From positions 1 to 64,000 of the forward strand of contig NZ_FUYZ01000004.1 of the NCBI RefSeq assembly GCF_900167905.1: a stretch of DNA of 64,000 bases, written 5' to 3'. Shown here in pieces: positions 34,338 to 42,433 of this stretch. The position numbers were made by a program, and so were the translations under genes. The notes beneath the pieces are model-generated. The model made no database searches and had not been told where the DNA came from. It saw only the letters and a program-made list of their open reading frames with translations. This DNA is from Soonwooa buanensis (GTDB lineage: Bacteria > Bacteroidota > Bacteroidia > Flavobacteriales > Weeksellaceae). Positions within the stretch are counted from its first letter, which is position 1, and each line of letters opens with the position of its first letter.

Positions 34338-34417
34338 ATTTTTAGTAGAAAAATTGTGAAACTACGTTAAATCTTGTTAATGTTATTTCGTATTTTTTTT
34401 ATTTTAATGATTTTTTA

Positions 34418-34425
34418 TAAATTTG
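34418..34425 (+). promoter_or_regulatory. -7 box upstream of the Lrp regulator
   Basis: TAAATTTG, 44 nt before the ATG at 34470. A good -33 is not visible. Confidence 0.4.
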
Positions 34426-34469
34426 CAAAAGATTCTTAGAATTTTTAACAATACAATATTTAAATAGTT

Positions 34470-34940
34470 ATGAATTACCAACTAGACGAGATCGATAAAA
34501 AAATATTAGATTTTTTGGTAGAAAACACGAGAATGCCGTTTACGGAAATTGCTAAGCAAATGGACGTTTCTGCGGGTACAATCCACGTGAGAGTGAAGAA
34601 GATGGAAGATGCAGGGATTATTTTGGGTTCGTCTCTTAATATCGATTATGGCAAATTAGATTACCATTTTACAGCTTTTATAGGTATCCTTTTAACAAAA
34701 TCTAACAGAACGCAAGATGTTCTTAAAGAACTTTCTTTAATTCCGAATGTTGTTGAAGCAAGTGTTATCTCTGGAAAGTACAATATCTTTTGTAAAGTAA
34801 GAGCAAAAAATACAGAAGATGCTAAGCGTATTATTTATCAAATTGATGATATCCAAGATGTTATGAGAACCGAAAGTATGATTTCTATGGAAGAATACCT
34901 AAGTGACAAAAACAGATTGATTAACGCGGTATCGATATAA
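34470..34940 (+). CDS. Lrp/AsnC-family transcriptional regulator
   Basis: A 156-residue regulator. The N-terminal winged helix (LDEIDKKILDFLVENTRMPFTEIAKQMDVSAGTIHVRVKKMEDAGII) is standard for the family. The C-terminal RAM/AsnC ligand-binding domain (about 70-145) contains VVEASVISGKYNIFCKVRA. These proteins form octamers that respond to amino acids. It has its own promoter and terminator. The ligand and targets are unknown; proC, about 4 kb away, is one amino-acid gene nearby, but no link is shown. Confidence 0.93.
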   Translation: MNYQLDEIDKKILDFLVENTRMPFTEIAKQMDVSAGTIHVRVKKMEDAGIILGSSLNIDYGKLDYHFTAFIGILLTKSNRTQDVLKELSLIPNVVEASVISGKYNIFCKVRAKNTEDAKRIIYQIDDIQDVMRTESMISMEEYLSDKNRLINAVSI

Positions 34941-34963
34941 TTTTTATCATCCAAAACTTAATG

Positions 34964-35002
34964 AAAAGGGCTTTGTTTATTCAAATGCCCTTTTTATCTT
35001 TA
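34964..35002 (+). promoter_or_regulatory. lrp terminator interleaved with the next promoter
   Basis: AAAAGGGC (34964-34971) and GCCCTTTT (34987-34994) form a terminator stem. The loop begins with TTTG (34972-34975), and 19 nt later TATCTTTA (34995-35002) fits a -7 box, followed by 4 nt and ATG 35007. One short stretch thus seems to be both the lrp terminator and the promoter of the next gene. Confidence 0.55.
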
Positions 35003-35006
35003 TAGC

Positions 35007-35387
35007 ATGAACGAGACGACGACAACATACGATAAAAGCTGGGCTTCAAACAGATTTTTTTACGGAATTTTAATATTCCTTGCGCTACATTTTTATTTGT
35101 CAATTAATACCGATTTGGCGGAGTTTACCCAACATAAAGACATTAACATCCCGACTTGGTATTTCTATATCGTTTTTGTTGTAGATGCGTTGGTATTGCT
35201 TAGTTTGGTGCTTATTGCGATGTGGAAAAAGATTGGCGTTTATGCATTTCCGATATTCATGGTTGCCCATTTTTTAATACACAATTACTTTTTGTCGACG
35301 TTTTTATATTCGGATGTCAGTGTATTATTTTTCTTCGTTGGGCTCGGACTTTTAGCAATTATCCCACGTTGGAATACTTTTAAGTAA
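35007..35387 (+). CDS. Four-helix integral membrane protein, unknown function
   Basis: 126 residues with four hydrophobic segments (about 15-32, 50-70, 75-95 and 100-120). Short charged ends begin MNETTTTYDKSW and end PRWNTFK. The TMs carry many aromatic residues. I recognise no family. The gene follows lrp with its own predicted leaderless promoter and is alone on this strand. It could be a small inner-membrane protein of a type common in Flavobacteriales; no role is suggested by its neighbours. Confidence 0.7.
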   Translation: MNETTTTYDKSWASNRFFYGILIFLALHFYLSINTDLAEFTQHKDINIPTWYFYIVFVVDALVLLSLVLIAMWKKIGVYAFPIFMVAHFLIHNYFLSTFLYSDVSVLFFFVGLGLLAIIPRWNTFK

Positions 35388-35499
35388 ATTTTAGTTTTAA
35401 ATTTTCCTATATTTTTTCTGAATTAAAAATCTAAGGAGATTTTATTTAATTTGATGAAATTAAGCAAGTAGCTTTTGTGGTTTTATTGAAAAATCAAAG

Positions 35500-36336
35500 T
35501 TAATTCACTTTCTCCTTAATCGTATATTTCAGTTTTAAGAAAGTAATTCCCCAAATAGAAAATTGGTGTAAAGCATCGATTTGTTGTTTGTCATTATTAA
35601 ATTTTAAATCTAATCGCTCGTGCATCGTCTTTACAAAACGTCCATAGAATTGGTCTTTTTTATCTTTTAAAACAAAATAAAAACCAGACTCTCCAAATTT
35701 TTTCCCATTCGATTTTAAAACCAAACTTCCATCTTTTAAGATTTCTTTTTCCAGAAGAACGCTCGCATTGCCATTCGGTAACGGAAAAATGATTTTGAAA
35801 AAATCTTTGTCTTTAATTTTACAAAATGTATAAATTCCTGAAAAAATTAACTTTTGGGTTTTCGCGGATTTACGATTCCAAATGGTCCAAACTGTTTTAT
35901 CGTCGGATTTATTTTTAAGTTTCAAAATGCTACTAATCAAACTGGTGTTGAGGTCAGCAGATTTTGATGGCAAATTAAGTTGTTGCAATCGGTTACTAAA
36001 AAGTAATTGTAACAGATTCGAAAAGATTTTAAAAAAAGGATTCCAACTGGCTTCGATTCCAAAATTGTAGTTCGAAGTTTTTTGATAAAAATCTAAAATC
36101 TTAGGATCAATTTTTAAATCAGATTCTGTTTTAAAAAAGAAATCATCTTCCATTAATCCCGATTCTAGACTGTTTTCATCCAAATACAAATTGTCTTCTT
36201 TTGCGATTTTGTCAGCATAATTTATTTGTAAATCCGAATCGCCAATCGGTCCAAGCAACCAATCGTCTTCTGGAGAATTGAGCTGTCGACCAGTCGATTT
36301 AGTCCAAATTTGCGTGATAAAATCTTGTAATGCCAA
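35500..36336 (-). CDS. Uncharacterised protein encoded directly after lnt
   Basis: A 278-residue protein of unknown family. The N-terminus is MALQDFITQIWTKSTGR, followed by an acidic stretch (about 25-75) and two Lys-rich regions. There is no signal peptide and no clear transmembrane helix, so it is probably cytoplasmic or membrane associated. Its start is 6 nt after the lnt stop, so the two are cotranscribed. A role linked to lipoprotein maturation is only a guess from position. Base usage is like the neighbours. Confidence 0.65.
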   Translation of the reverse strand: MALQDFITQIWTKSTGRQLNSPEDDWLLGPIGDSDLQINYADKIAKEDNLYLDENSLESGLMEDDFFFKTESDLKIDPKILDFYQKTSNYNFGIEASWNPFFKIFSNLLQLLFSNRLQQLNLPSKSADLNTSLISSILKLKNKSDDKTVWTIWNRKSAKTQKLIFSGIYTFCKIKDKDFFKIIFPLPNGNASVLLEKEILKDGSLVLKSNGKKFGESGFYFVLKDKKDQFYGRFVKTMHERLDLKFNNDKQQIDALHQFSIWGITFLKLKYTIKEKVN

Positions 36337-36342
36337 GTTATA

Positions 36343-38001
36343 TTATTTACGATTCAGGTATTTTCTTCCAGGAATAAAACAAATCAAAAACCCGACAACA
36401 AACATGCAAAGTCGCGACCACAAATCGCCTGTTCTCACATAGAAAGTTTCGCCTTCCAAAAGATTAGCTTGCGCAGTTAAAGCGCCTTGCGCACCATACG
36501 GAAGTTCGTCAACAATGTCGCCCCGCGCGTTGATGTGGGCGCTAGTTCCGCTGTTTGCAGCACGGACAATTTCTCGACGAGTCTCGATAGCGCGAAGTTT
36601 TGCATAGGCCAACAACTGCTTGTGACCTTGCGAGTAGCCCCACCAAGAGTCGTTGGTGACGATGGCTAGTAGGTTTGCGCCTTTTTTAATATAATCATTA
36701 GTGAATTCACCATAGATGCTTTCATAACAAATAACTGGCGCTAATTTCGCTTTGTTAAAAGGATTTGAAAATACTTTGCGCTCTTTGTCAATACCCAGCG
36801 AACTAATGGTACCGCCCATATTAAGCATTGCATCGCCTAGTAAAGGTTTTAGAACACTCATGTAAGGGAAAATCTCGACACCGGGCACCAATTTGCCTTT
36901 GTGATAGACTTCTACATTTTGATTCGGGATAATTTGCACCGCCGAATTGTAATCGTCAACCCAAAAATTGCGTCCTTCAACGAAACTTGCAGTTTTCGAT
37001 TTTTGATTTTTTTCTTCTTCGTTTTGATAAATATAATAAGTGGAAGCGCCTCCCATAAATAAAGTTTTGGGATGTTGTGCTAAAAATGATTTGATGTCAT
37101 TAATCAATAAACTATTATGAAAACCGCGTTCGCTAATGCTTCCGTAGCCAGGAAATGAAGTTTCGGGAGCGAGATAAATGTCTATTTTTTCTGGATTGCG
37201 ACTATCCTTCAGCACCGAATGTTGTCCTGCAATACTCAACAATTCTGAAACAATCGCAACGCTATCTTTTTCATATTTTTCGTGGTACGGATCGAGGTCG
37301 GGCTGCAACATCGCTACGTTGACACTTCCCACAGGTTTTTCTTCGTAATTAATATACATCAAGTACGAAATCAACATCGGGAAAACCGCCAATCCAACAA
37401 CCAAAGAACTATTAATAATCAAAGATTTTCGTTGTCTACCAGCTTCCCAAATTCTGATGGTGTAAAAGGCTAAAACGTTAACTAACAAAATCCAAAGACT
37501 ACCACCAGTTGCGCCCAAAGTGTCATACCATTGGATAAACTGATGTTGATCAGCAAAAACATTTCCGAGATTTAACCAAGGCCAAGTCAATTCCCAACTC
37601 AAATGGAATTTCTCAAAAACCATCCAAATCGCCACGAAAAATACCAATCCAAAATAAGTCCCTTGACTTTTTTTATACCAATGATAAAACTGAAACGTCA
37701 ACGACATCAACAAAGAATTGACTACAACTGGGAAAACAACCGCCATCATAGAGTGGCTTCCATCAGGATTTAGTGAGTTGTACAGCCAACCTGTTGTGAC
37801 AATATTCCAAATGATAAATACCAAATAGGACAAACCGAAAACTGCCCAAGATTTATGTTTTATTTTACTAAATTTTGAAATCTCATGTTCGACAAGAAGT
37901 AAAGGTACAAACGCGAAAAATATAAAATAAGGTACGCCGTAAGTTGGCCAAGATACACAGAATAGTAATGCGGAGATTAAGCTAAGAATTATGTACTTCA
38001 T
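36343..38001 (-). CDS. lnt: Apolipoprotein N-acyltransferase Lnt
   Basis: About 552 residues, starting MKYIILSLISALLF at 38001. Around seven N-terminal membrane helices (to about residue 210) precede a nitrilase-like periplasmic domain and one last helix. The catalytic triad is visible as Glu in APETSFPGY, Lys in KGKLVPGVE and Cys in VICYES, in the right order. The enzyme adds the third acyl chain to the N-terminal Cys of lipoproteins. It heads a unit with the unknown gene at 35500-36336. Confidence 0.93.
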   Translation of the reverse strand: MKYIILSLISALLFCVSWPTYGVPYFIFFAFVPLLLVEHEISKFSKIKHKSWAVFGLSYLVFIIWNIVTTGWLYNSLNPDGSHSMMAVVFPVVVNSLLMSLTFQFYHWYKKSQGTYFGLVFFVAIWMVFEKFHLSWELTWPWLNLGNVFADQHQFIQWYDTLGATGGSLWILLVNVLAFYTIRIWEAGRQRKSLIINSSLVVGLAVFPMLISYLMYINYEEKPVGSVNVAMLQPDLDPYHEKYEKDSVAIVSELLSIAGQHSVLKDSRNPEKIDIYLAPETSFPGYGSISERGFHNSLLINDIKSFLAQHPKTLFMGGASTYYIYQNEEEKNQKSKTASFVEGRNFWVDDYNSAVQIIPNQNVEVYHKGKLVPGVEIFPYMSVLKPLLGDAMLNMGGTISSLGIDKERKVFSNPFNKAKLAPVICYESIYGEFTNDYIKKGANLLAIVTNDSWWGYSQGHKQLLAYAKLRAIETRREIVRAANSGTSAHINARGDIVDELPYGAQGALTAQANLLEGETFYVRTGDLWSRLCMFVVGFLICFIPGRKYLNRK

Positions 38002-38074
38002 TGCTAAAATTTGACTCAAAAATACGATAATATAATCTTCTAAACTTTATTTTTGCAATGATATTTAAACGTTT

Positions 38075-38446
38075 ATGGGAAAAGTAATTTTAACAACTGG
38101 ACTTTTGATTTTGTCCAACACTTTCATGACTTTGGCGTGGTATGGGCATCTCAAATTCAAGGACATGAATTGGTCTCAAAACCTCGGCCTTATCAGCATT
38201 ATTTTGATAAGTTGGGGCATTGCTTTTTTTGAATATGTGTTGCAAGTTCCTGCAAACAGAATGGGTTTTAAAGAAAATGGCGGCCCTTTTAATCTTTGGC
38301 AACTGAAAGTGATACAAGAAGTTATCTCATTAAGTGTCTTTACAGTATTCGCTATTTTCGTTTTTAAAAATGAAACACTTCGCACGAATCATCTTATCGG
38401 TTTTGGTTTTTTGATTCTCGCAGTTTATTTTATCTTTAAAAAATAA
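38075..38446 (+). CDS. DUF486/DMT-family small membrane protein
   Basis: 123 residues with four membrane helices. The sequence TLAWYGHLKFKD, ISWGIAFFEYVLQVPANRMG and FNLWQLKVIQEVISL matches the DUF486 family, a relative of drug/metabolite transporters. Function is unproven. A -7 box TATTTTTG lies at 38048-38055. Its stop codon overlaps the start of the next gene as TAATG, so translation of the VanZ protein is probably coupled. Confidence 0.82.
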   Translation: MGKVILTTGLLILSNTFMTLAWYGHLKFKDMNWSQNLGLISIILISWGIAFFEYVLQVPANRMGFKENGGPFNLWQLKVIQEVISLSVFTVFAIFVFKNETLRTNHLIGFGFLILAVYFIFKK

Positions 38447-38874
38447 TGCTCAAATTTTTAAAAACAACTTATCGAATTCTCATTATTCCGTACACGATTT
38501 TGTTGTTGTACTTTATGTTTTTGGGCTTTGGTCGAGAAGTGATGTCAATTAACATTGTAAGATTAACACCGTTGGCGTCGACGATACAATTTGTTGAGAA
38601 TTCATTGTTTTTAAAAGATATTCTCATCAACATTATCGGGAATTTTTTGATGTTTTTACCCTTCGGATTTTTAGCTTGGATTTTTCCAAAATTTTACGAT
38701 TTCAAAACTTTGATTCTTAGTTTTTTATTCGTTTTAATCATTGTTGAAGCCTTGCAATATTTCACAAGGCTTGGTGTTTTTGATATCGATGATATTATCC
38801 TTAACTCAATTGGGATGAGTCTTGGATTTTTATTGATGAATTTTCTTGAGCGGATTTTTGCTGTTAAGCATTAA
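38446..38874 (+). CDS. VanZ-like membrane protein
   Basis: 142 residues with about four hydrophobic helices. The segment NIIGNFLMFLPFGFLAWI followed by RLGVFDIDDIILNSIGMSLGF is the VanZ-family signature. VanZ in enterococci confers low-level teicoplanin resistance; most homologues in Bacteroidota have no known role. It overlaps the DUF486 gene by 1 nt and the convergent proC by 11 nt. Confidence 0.88.
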   Translation: MLKFLKTTYRILIIPYTILLLYFMFLGFGREVMSINIVRLTPLASTIQFVENSLFLKDILINIIGNFLMFLPFGFLAWIFPKFYDFKTLILSFLFVLIIVEALQYFTRLGVFDIDDIILNSIGMSLGFLLMNFLERIFAVKH

Positions 38875-39667
38875 GTTCTTTTGATCTTTTTTCGGCGGCT
38901 AAAATTCCTTTTTCGATGGTAGATTTTAGTTCGTTTTCATTAAAGTTTTTAAGTGCAGCTTCGGTTGTACCGCCTTTGGATGCAACATCTTTTATTAAAT
39001 CTTCCAAACTTCTGTCCGAATTGTTGATGAGGTGATAAGCGCCCAACATCGTTTGTTTAACAAACAGTTTCGAAAGATTTTCTTCGATGCCCATTTCCAT
39101 TCCAGCTTTTATCATTGCATCGATAATGTAATAAAAATAAGCTGGTCCACTTCCCGAAAGCGCTGTCACAGCGTCCAATTGCTCCTCATCTTCCAAATAA
39201 ACCGAACGTCCAGTGCTGTTAAGTAATCGTTCGATATTGATAAGTTGACTAAAGCTAATGCCGTCGGCAGCAGTGTAGCCTGTAATGCCCATGCCGAGAA
39301 GCGTTGGCGAATTTGGCATCGCACGAACCACTAATTTATGATTAAATGCTTTCTGAATTTTCTCAATTTTGACACCAGCCATAATCGATAAAAGCATTTG
39401 GTTTTCTTTTATTTTGAATGGAAGATGTTCTACAACATATTGAAAATCTTGCGGTTTTACGGCTAAAATAATGAGGTCAGCCTCGATGTTTTCAACTTTA
39501 TCAAAAGTGCTAACATGAGACTTCGGGAATTCTGATTGTAGTTTTTCGGCTTTGTTATCGCTTCTAACGATTAATTCGAGGTCGGAAGCTTTGATAAGTT
39601 CATATTTTAAAAAAGATTTAGAAAAGGAGACGCCCATATTGCCAGCTCCGAGAACACAGATTTTCAT
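38864..39667 (-). CDS. proC: Pyrroline-5-carboxylate reductase ProC
   Basis: A 267-residue enzyme with the NADP-binding Rossmann motif VLGAGNMGVSF at the N-terminus and the C-terminal dimerisation domain signature LSGSGPAYFYYIIDAMIKAG, VASKGGTTEAAL. It makes proline from pyrroline-5-carboxylate. The length is normal. The 3' end overlaps the VanZ gene by 11 bp on the opposite strand, so there is no spacer for a terminator. Confidence 0.96.
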   Translation of the reverse strand: MKICVLGAGNMGVSFSKSFLKYELIKASDLELIVRSDNKAEKLQSEFPKSHVSTFDKVENIEADLIILAVKPQDFQYVVEHLPFKIKENQMLLSIMAGVKIEKIQKAFNHKLVVRAMPNSPTLLGMGITGYTAADGISFSQLINIERLLNSTGRSVYLEDEEQLDAVTALSGSGPAYFYYIIDAMIKAGMEMGIEENLSKLFVKQTMLGAYHLINNSDRSLEDLIKDVASKGGTTEAALKNFNENELKSTIEKGILAAEKRSKELNA

Positions 39668-39752
39668 GTTTAAATAATAGTTTGGATAATTGTATTTTAA
39701 TTTTGTTTAAAAATAGTGATTTTATCCTTTTGTTTTTAAATTAATAAGAAAA

Positions 39753-40901
39753 TTATTCTGTTGGGAAATCGGGCCTTCTCATTTTAAATTTAGTTCCTGA
39801 CATTGATTCTAAAAATAAAACTAAAGCACGGGTTTCTTCTTTTGATAAATCTAATTTTTTGAGTAGTGGATCTGTTACGGGATAAAGTGGATCTTTTTGT
39901 TTTTGCTCAGGTTTCGGATCAATCATGTGCATACCGCTGTTGTACATGTTAACAATACCTTCTAGATCGTCAAAAAGTCCGTTGTGCATCCAAGGTCTTG
40001 TCAATAGTAAATCACGAAGTTGCGGTGTTTTGAATTTACCAATATCTTCTGCTTTTTTTGTTGTGGTGTAAAGTCCTAGATCTTCGTATTTTCTTTTGTA
40101 ATAAGTTAGTCCAATGTTGTGGAACTGCTCATCCGAAAGATATTGTCCGTTGTGACAATTCATACAACGAGCTTTGGTTCGGAAAATGTGCATGCCGTAG
40201 ATTTCTTGATCGCTTAACGCATCGTATTTCCCATCAAGAAATTGATCAAAACGACTTGGCTGACTTTTTACAGTTTTTTGAAACTCCGCTAAGGCCTTTG
40301 TAATGCGATCAAAGTTGATTTTTTCGTCACCATAAGCATCAACGAAAAGCTTTTTGTAGCCTTTTATTTTTTCTAATTTGTCAGCTAGTTGAGGCGGTTC
40401 CATATTCATCTCATGGTGTGCGGCAATCGGCGAAATAGCTTGATCTTCTAATGTTTGCGAACGGCCATCCCAAAAGAAAGATTGGCGTTGAGCAATATTA
40501 AGAATGCTAATTGTGTTGCGACTTCCTTCCAGATGGTCGTTGCCAAGCGACACGCGACGACGGTCTGTCCAGCCTAATTCTGGATCATGACAAGTGCTGC
40601 AAGAGATTTGGTTGCTTTTGGAAAGTTTAGGATCGAAGAAAAGCATTTTGCCCAATACAACAATTGGTTTTTCTTGCTCTTTGAAGTAGTTAGAATCTCT
40701 TTTAATAGAAGAAAATTCTTTCCAAGAGACACCTTCTTCGATGTTGGGTTTTGGCCATTTCGAAATTGCTTTTTTGTAGCTGTTAACGATATCTTGAAAA
40801 CTTGGATCTTGGATTTCTAAAAGTTCACGGTTAACTTTAGGCGCAAAACTCAACAAAAACATCACGATTGTTGCCAATCCCAAAAGCATTATTTTCTTCA
40901 T
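39753..40901 (-). CDS. Di-haem cytochrome c peroxidase (MauG/CcpA-like)
   Basis: A 382-residue periplasmic enzyme. A hydrophobic N-terminus (1-20) is a signal peptide or anchor. Two CxxCH sites, CSTCH at 101-105 and CMNCH at 246-250, bind the haems. GRSQTLEDQA and RPWMHNGLFDDLEGIVNMYNSG are typical of the family. Members reduce hydrogen peroxide or, as in MauG, oxidise a partner protein. It is the last gene of the four-gene operon with a TonB receptor, a DUF4876 lipoprotein and a beta-barrel, 3 nt after the barrel gene. This suggests it oxidises or processes the transported substrate rather than only detoxifying peroxide. Confidence 0.92.
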   Translation of the reverse strand: MKKIMLLGLATIVMFLLSFAPKVNRELLEIQDPSFQDIVNSYKKAISKWPKPNIEEGVSWKEFSSIKRDSNYFKEQEKPIVVLGKMLFFDPKLSKSNQISCSTCHDPELGWTDRRRVSLGNDHLEGSRNTISILNIAQRQSFFWDGRSQTLEDQAISPIAAHHEMNMEPPQLADKLEKIKGYKKLFVDAYGDEKINFDRITKALAEFQKTVKSQPSRFDQFLDGKYDALSDQEIYGMHIFRTKARCMNCHNGQYLSDEQFHNIGLTYYKRKYEDLGLYTTTKKAEDIGKFKTPQLRDLLLTRPWMHNGLFDDLEGIVNMYNSGMHMIDPKPEQKQKDPLYPVTDPLLKKLDLSKEETRALVLFLESMSGTKFKMRRPDFPTE

Positions 40902-40904
40902 GAT

Positions 40905-42422
40905 CTAAAATGTAATTCCTAAAATTAATTGTGCAAAGTTATTGCTTTTTTTCTGCATCTTATATTGTTGCCACGCGCCTTCGACGTAGAAAGCTGGTAG
41001 TTTTGATAGTTTTATGTCGTAACGAATTTTTGCACCATAGTTTGTGATGTCACTTGCCAGATAATTATAATCGGATATTAACCAATCGAGGATATTCGGA
41101 CGAAGATCGATTGAGATCGCATTGGTCGTTTTAAGAATGTTTTTAGAATAAAAATTGGTCGAAAAACTTATAACCTGATTGTTCAAAATTTCTTGTTTGT
41201 AAAAAGCATCAAATCCTAAAGTATAATTTTTAAATTTTTGCCCACTGAATGGATACATACGCTGCTCAATCGTTTCTTGATATTGAAAATGAGGTGTAGC
41301 GCCAACGACAAACTTGTCCGAATTGTATTGATAAAGCACTTTTACAGTTGTGATGTAATCTTCTTTTTTATAGGTTTTTCTTTTATAAATCTGCTCGATC
41401 ATTTCGGTATGGTTGGTGTAGCCATATTCAGAGCCGATTTTTATAAAAGCTTGATAATTGGCGACGATACCAAAACTGTGATGATTGAAGTTTAAGAATT
41501 TTGCAGCTTCGATTTGATAATGTTTTTTGTCCAGATCCGAAATGTCAAAATAACGATTGGATGGCGTTACACTTTTTTGATTTTTAGCTTCAGAAACAAA
41601 ACCTGTGATGTAAAAAGGATTTTTAGAATTTCTAAAAATTTGTCCGCCTAACTTGTAGCCAAATTCTTCGTAAATGGCTGCAGGACTTCCTCCATTGAAA
41701 AAATAATTAGAAAACCCGAAACCCGTCATTTGATACATTAATGCTTGTCCCAGATCGCTAACAAATTTTATCGATGTGTTTTGTGTATACTTGTTAAGAT
41801 TTCCGAAAAGTCCAATTTCGAAATCTTTGTAAAAACGGTAATTGGCTCCAAGATTAATATTAAGATCAGACGTTGTGCTTTTCTGACGCGGATCACGATT
41901 GCGAGAACCCAACTGCGCAAGATAGCTCGCTTCTAATCCCAAAGTCCAACGATCTATTTTTTGAGAAATTCCGCCCGAAAATTGATAACGCTCCAACTTG
42001 GTGTCGCCACCCGCAGAATCGGCAATGCTGTATGGCGCAATGCGATCATAGTCGAGGTTTTCGTTCCATTTTACAGAAGTAAGTTTTAGATTTTGATAGC
42101 TTGCATTTCCCCAAATGCTTCGATTTTTGTTTTGTTTTTTATAAGAATTGACTTTTATACTAAGTCCATTTTGGCCAGAACCATCTTGTTGTCGGTAGAT
42201 ATTTCGTTTTTCGTTTTCATAACCGATATTAAAATCTGAAAATGAAAAGTTACTATAATCCGACATCGTTGCCGGATTATAGTAAAGATTATTCTGAAGT
42301 TGTCGTTTAATACTATATTGTTGTTCAATCTTAGGAAACAAACGAATGCTGTCTTGGGCTTTCAGACTTGTTATTCCGAAAGTAAAAATGATAAAACTAG
42401 ATAGTATGTGTCGTAACTTCAT
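40905..42422 (-). CDS. DUF6850-type outer membrane beta-barrel protein
   Basis: A 505-residue protein with a signal peptide ending near SLKAQ. The rest alternates polar and aromatic residues in short beta strands and ends with ILGITF, a terminal Phe as in outer-membrane barrels. SRNRDPRQKSTTSDLNINLGANYRF resembles the DUF6850 family seen in similar Bacteroidota operons. The DUF4876 gene ends 11 nt upstream and the peroxidase gene begins 3 nt downstream. It has no TonB plug, so it may be a passive pore or an assembly partner. The family name is less sure than the barrel prediction. Confidence 0.72.
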   Translation of the reverse strand: MKLRHILSSFIIFTFGITSLKAQDSIRLFPKIEQQYSIKRQLQNNLYYNPATMSDYSNFSFSDFNIGYENEKRNIYRQQDGSGQNGLSIKVNSYKKQNKNRSIWGNASYQNLKLTSVKWNENLDYDRIAPYSIADSAGGDTKLERYQFSGGISQKIDRWTLGLEASYLAQLGSRNRDPRQKSTTSDLNINLGANYRFYKDFEIGLFGNLNKYTQNTSIKFVSDLGQALMYQMTGFGFSNYFFNGGSPAAIYEEFGYKLGGQIFRNSKNPFYITGFVSEAKNQKSVTPSNRYFDISDLDKKHYQIEAAKFLNFNHHSFGIVANYQAFIKIGSEYGYTNHTEMIEQIYKRKTYKKEDYITTVKVLYQYNSDKFVVGATPHFQYQETIEQRMYPFSGQKFKNYTLGFDAFYKQEILNNQVISFSTNFYSKNILKTTNAISIDLRPNILDWLISDYNYLASDITNYGAKIRYDIKLSKLPAFYVEGAWQQYKMQKKSNNFAQLILGITF

Positions 42423-42433
42423 ATTTAAAAATA

